Assembly: GCA_039000515.1 (NCBI GenBank)
Contig: JBCFYV010000100.1
Span: forward strand, 54,311,433-54,375,432
Source of the DNA: Timema cristinae
Lineage: Eukaryota > Arthropoda > Insecta > Phasmatodea > Timematidae
Length of the DNA stretch: 64,000 bases
Direction of reading: 5' to 3'
Below, one piece after another: positions 63,779-64,000 of the stretch. The first letter of the stretch is position 1. Each line of letters starts with the position of its first letter. The notes under the pieces were generated by a model. The model did no database searches. It worked only from the letters and a program-made list of their open reading frames with translations, and was not told where the DNA came from. A program made the translations under genes and the position numbers.

Positions 63779-64000
63779 ATAGATAGAAAAACTTATCAGT
63801 TGTTTTACATGATAGTATATATTACTATTGTGGTGCCTAATTGTTTGGAAAGCGATAGTAAGTGTGCTGGCAAAAAGAAGAGGTGTCCAGCTAATGATGA
63901 GATTAGTTGTCCGCCTAGATTTGGTGATACAATGATGGTTCATTCCCCATATTTAGTTGTGAAGGGTTGAAGATGTCGTTACACCTTGGTAGTTGGTATA

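Overview
This window looks like non-genic DNA from a large, repeat-rich animal genome, most likely an arthropod and probably an insect. It is AT-rich, has no bacterial-style operons, and carries poly-A/TAA-tailed SINEs, broken LINEs, Helitron-like elements, hAT, Tc1/mariner, pogo/Tigger and PIF/Harbinger relics, and many satellites. The species cannot be named from sequence alone. I found no host protein-coding exon that I can defend. The only conventional gene is an intact tRNA-Pro(AGG) on the minus strand at 54084-54155.

The dominant content is five tRNA-headed SINE types, named here only for reference. SINE-A (about 45 copies, both strands) has a class II, Leu/Ser-like head. SINE-B (13 copies) has a head containing GGTCTAGGGGTAAGG and a (TAA)n tail. 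A and B have different heads and bodies but end in the same module of about 45 bp, containing CCCGAACGGGTAGTAAGACG. SINE-C (3 copies) and SINE-E (4 copies) also have different heads but share another 3' module, containing GATATAATCAGTCGGTTCAG. SINE-D (3 copies) has a third 3' end. This reads as a head/tail-swapping SINE network, each tail probably recruiting one LINE machinery.

Layout. 0-8 kb: a foldback MITE, a Tc1/mariner MITE inside a SINE-A, a LINE reverse-transcriptase relic (1.9-2.1 kb), an inverted SINE-A pair (3.6-4.2 kb) and a SINE-C. 8-16 kb: a CT/CA microsatellite, a 74-bp array, a Tigger-like MITE, a Helitron (11.1-11.7 kb), an 18-bp minisatellite that grew out of a SINE-D end (12.8-14.1 kb), and a SINE inserted in a SINE. 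16-31 kb: a 65-bp array, a LINE C-terminus, an unnamed repeat family of about 1 kb (U), a PIF/Harbinger relic carrying a SINE-B, a 740-bp inverted repeat, and a foldback element split by a Helitron-like insertion. 31-43 kb: dense SINE-A copies, two Helitron-like copies, a perfect 47-bp palindrome and a hAT element. 43-52 kb: a second LINE C-terminus, a tandem array with CRE-like half-sites, a 58-bp array flanked by direct repeats, a tail-only SINE insertion, and a second U copy. 52-64 kb: a LINE C-terminus, the tRNA-Pro gene, a three-deep SINE nest, a third Helitron-like copy, a decayed array of about 33 bp, a hAT MITE with a perfect 8-bp target duplication, and a terminal SINE-B.

There is no cooperating gene set. 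What the window records is a layered insertion history. Target-site duplications can be read directly for most SINE-B copies (11-13 bp), the hAT MITE (8 bp), the Tc1-like MITEs (TA) and the Helitrons (A|T target), and nesting orders the events. A few GC/CpG-richer unique islands (17.85-18.0, 26.87-26.95, 42.39-42.55, 45.83-46.10, 51.63-51.90 and 57.74-57.91 kb) are the best places to look for host regulatory or exonic sequence.
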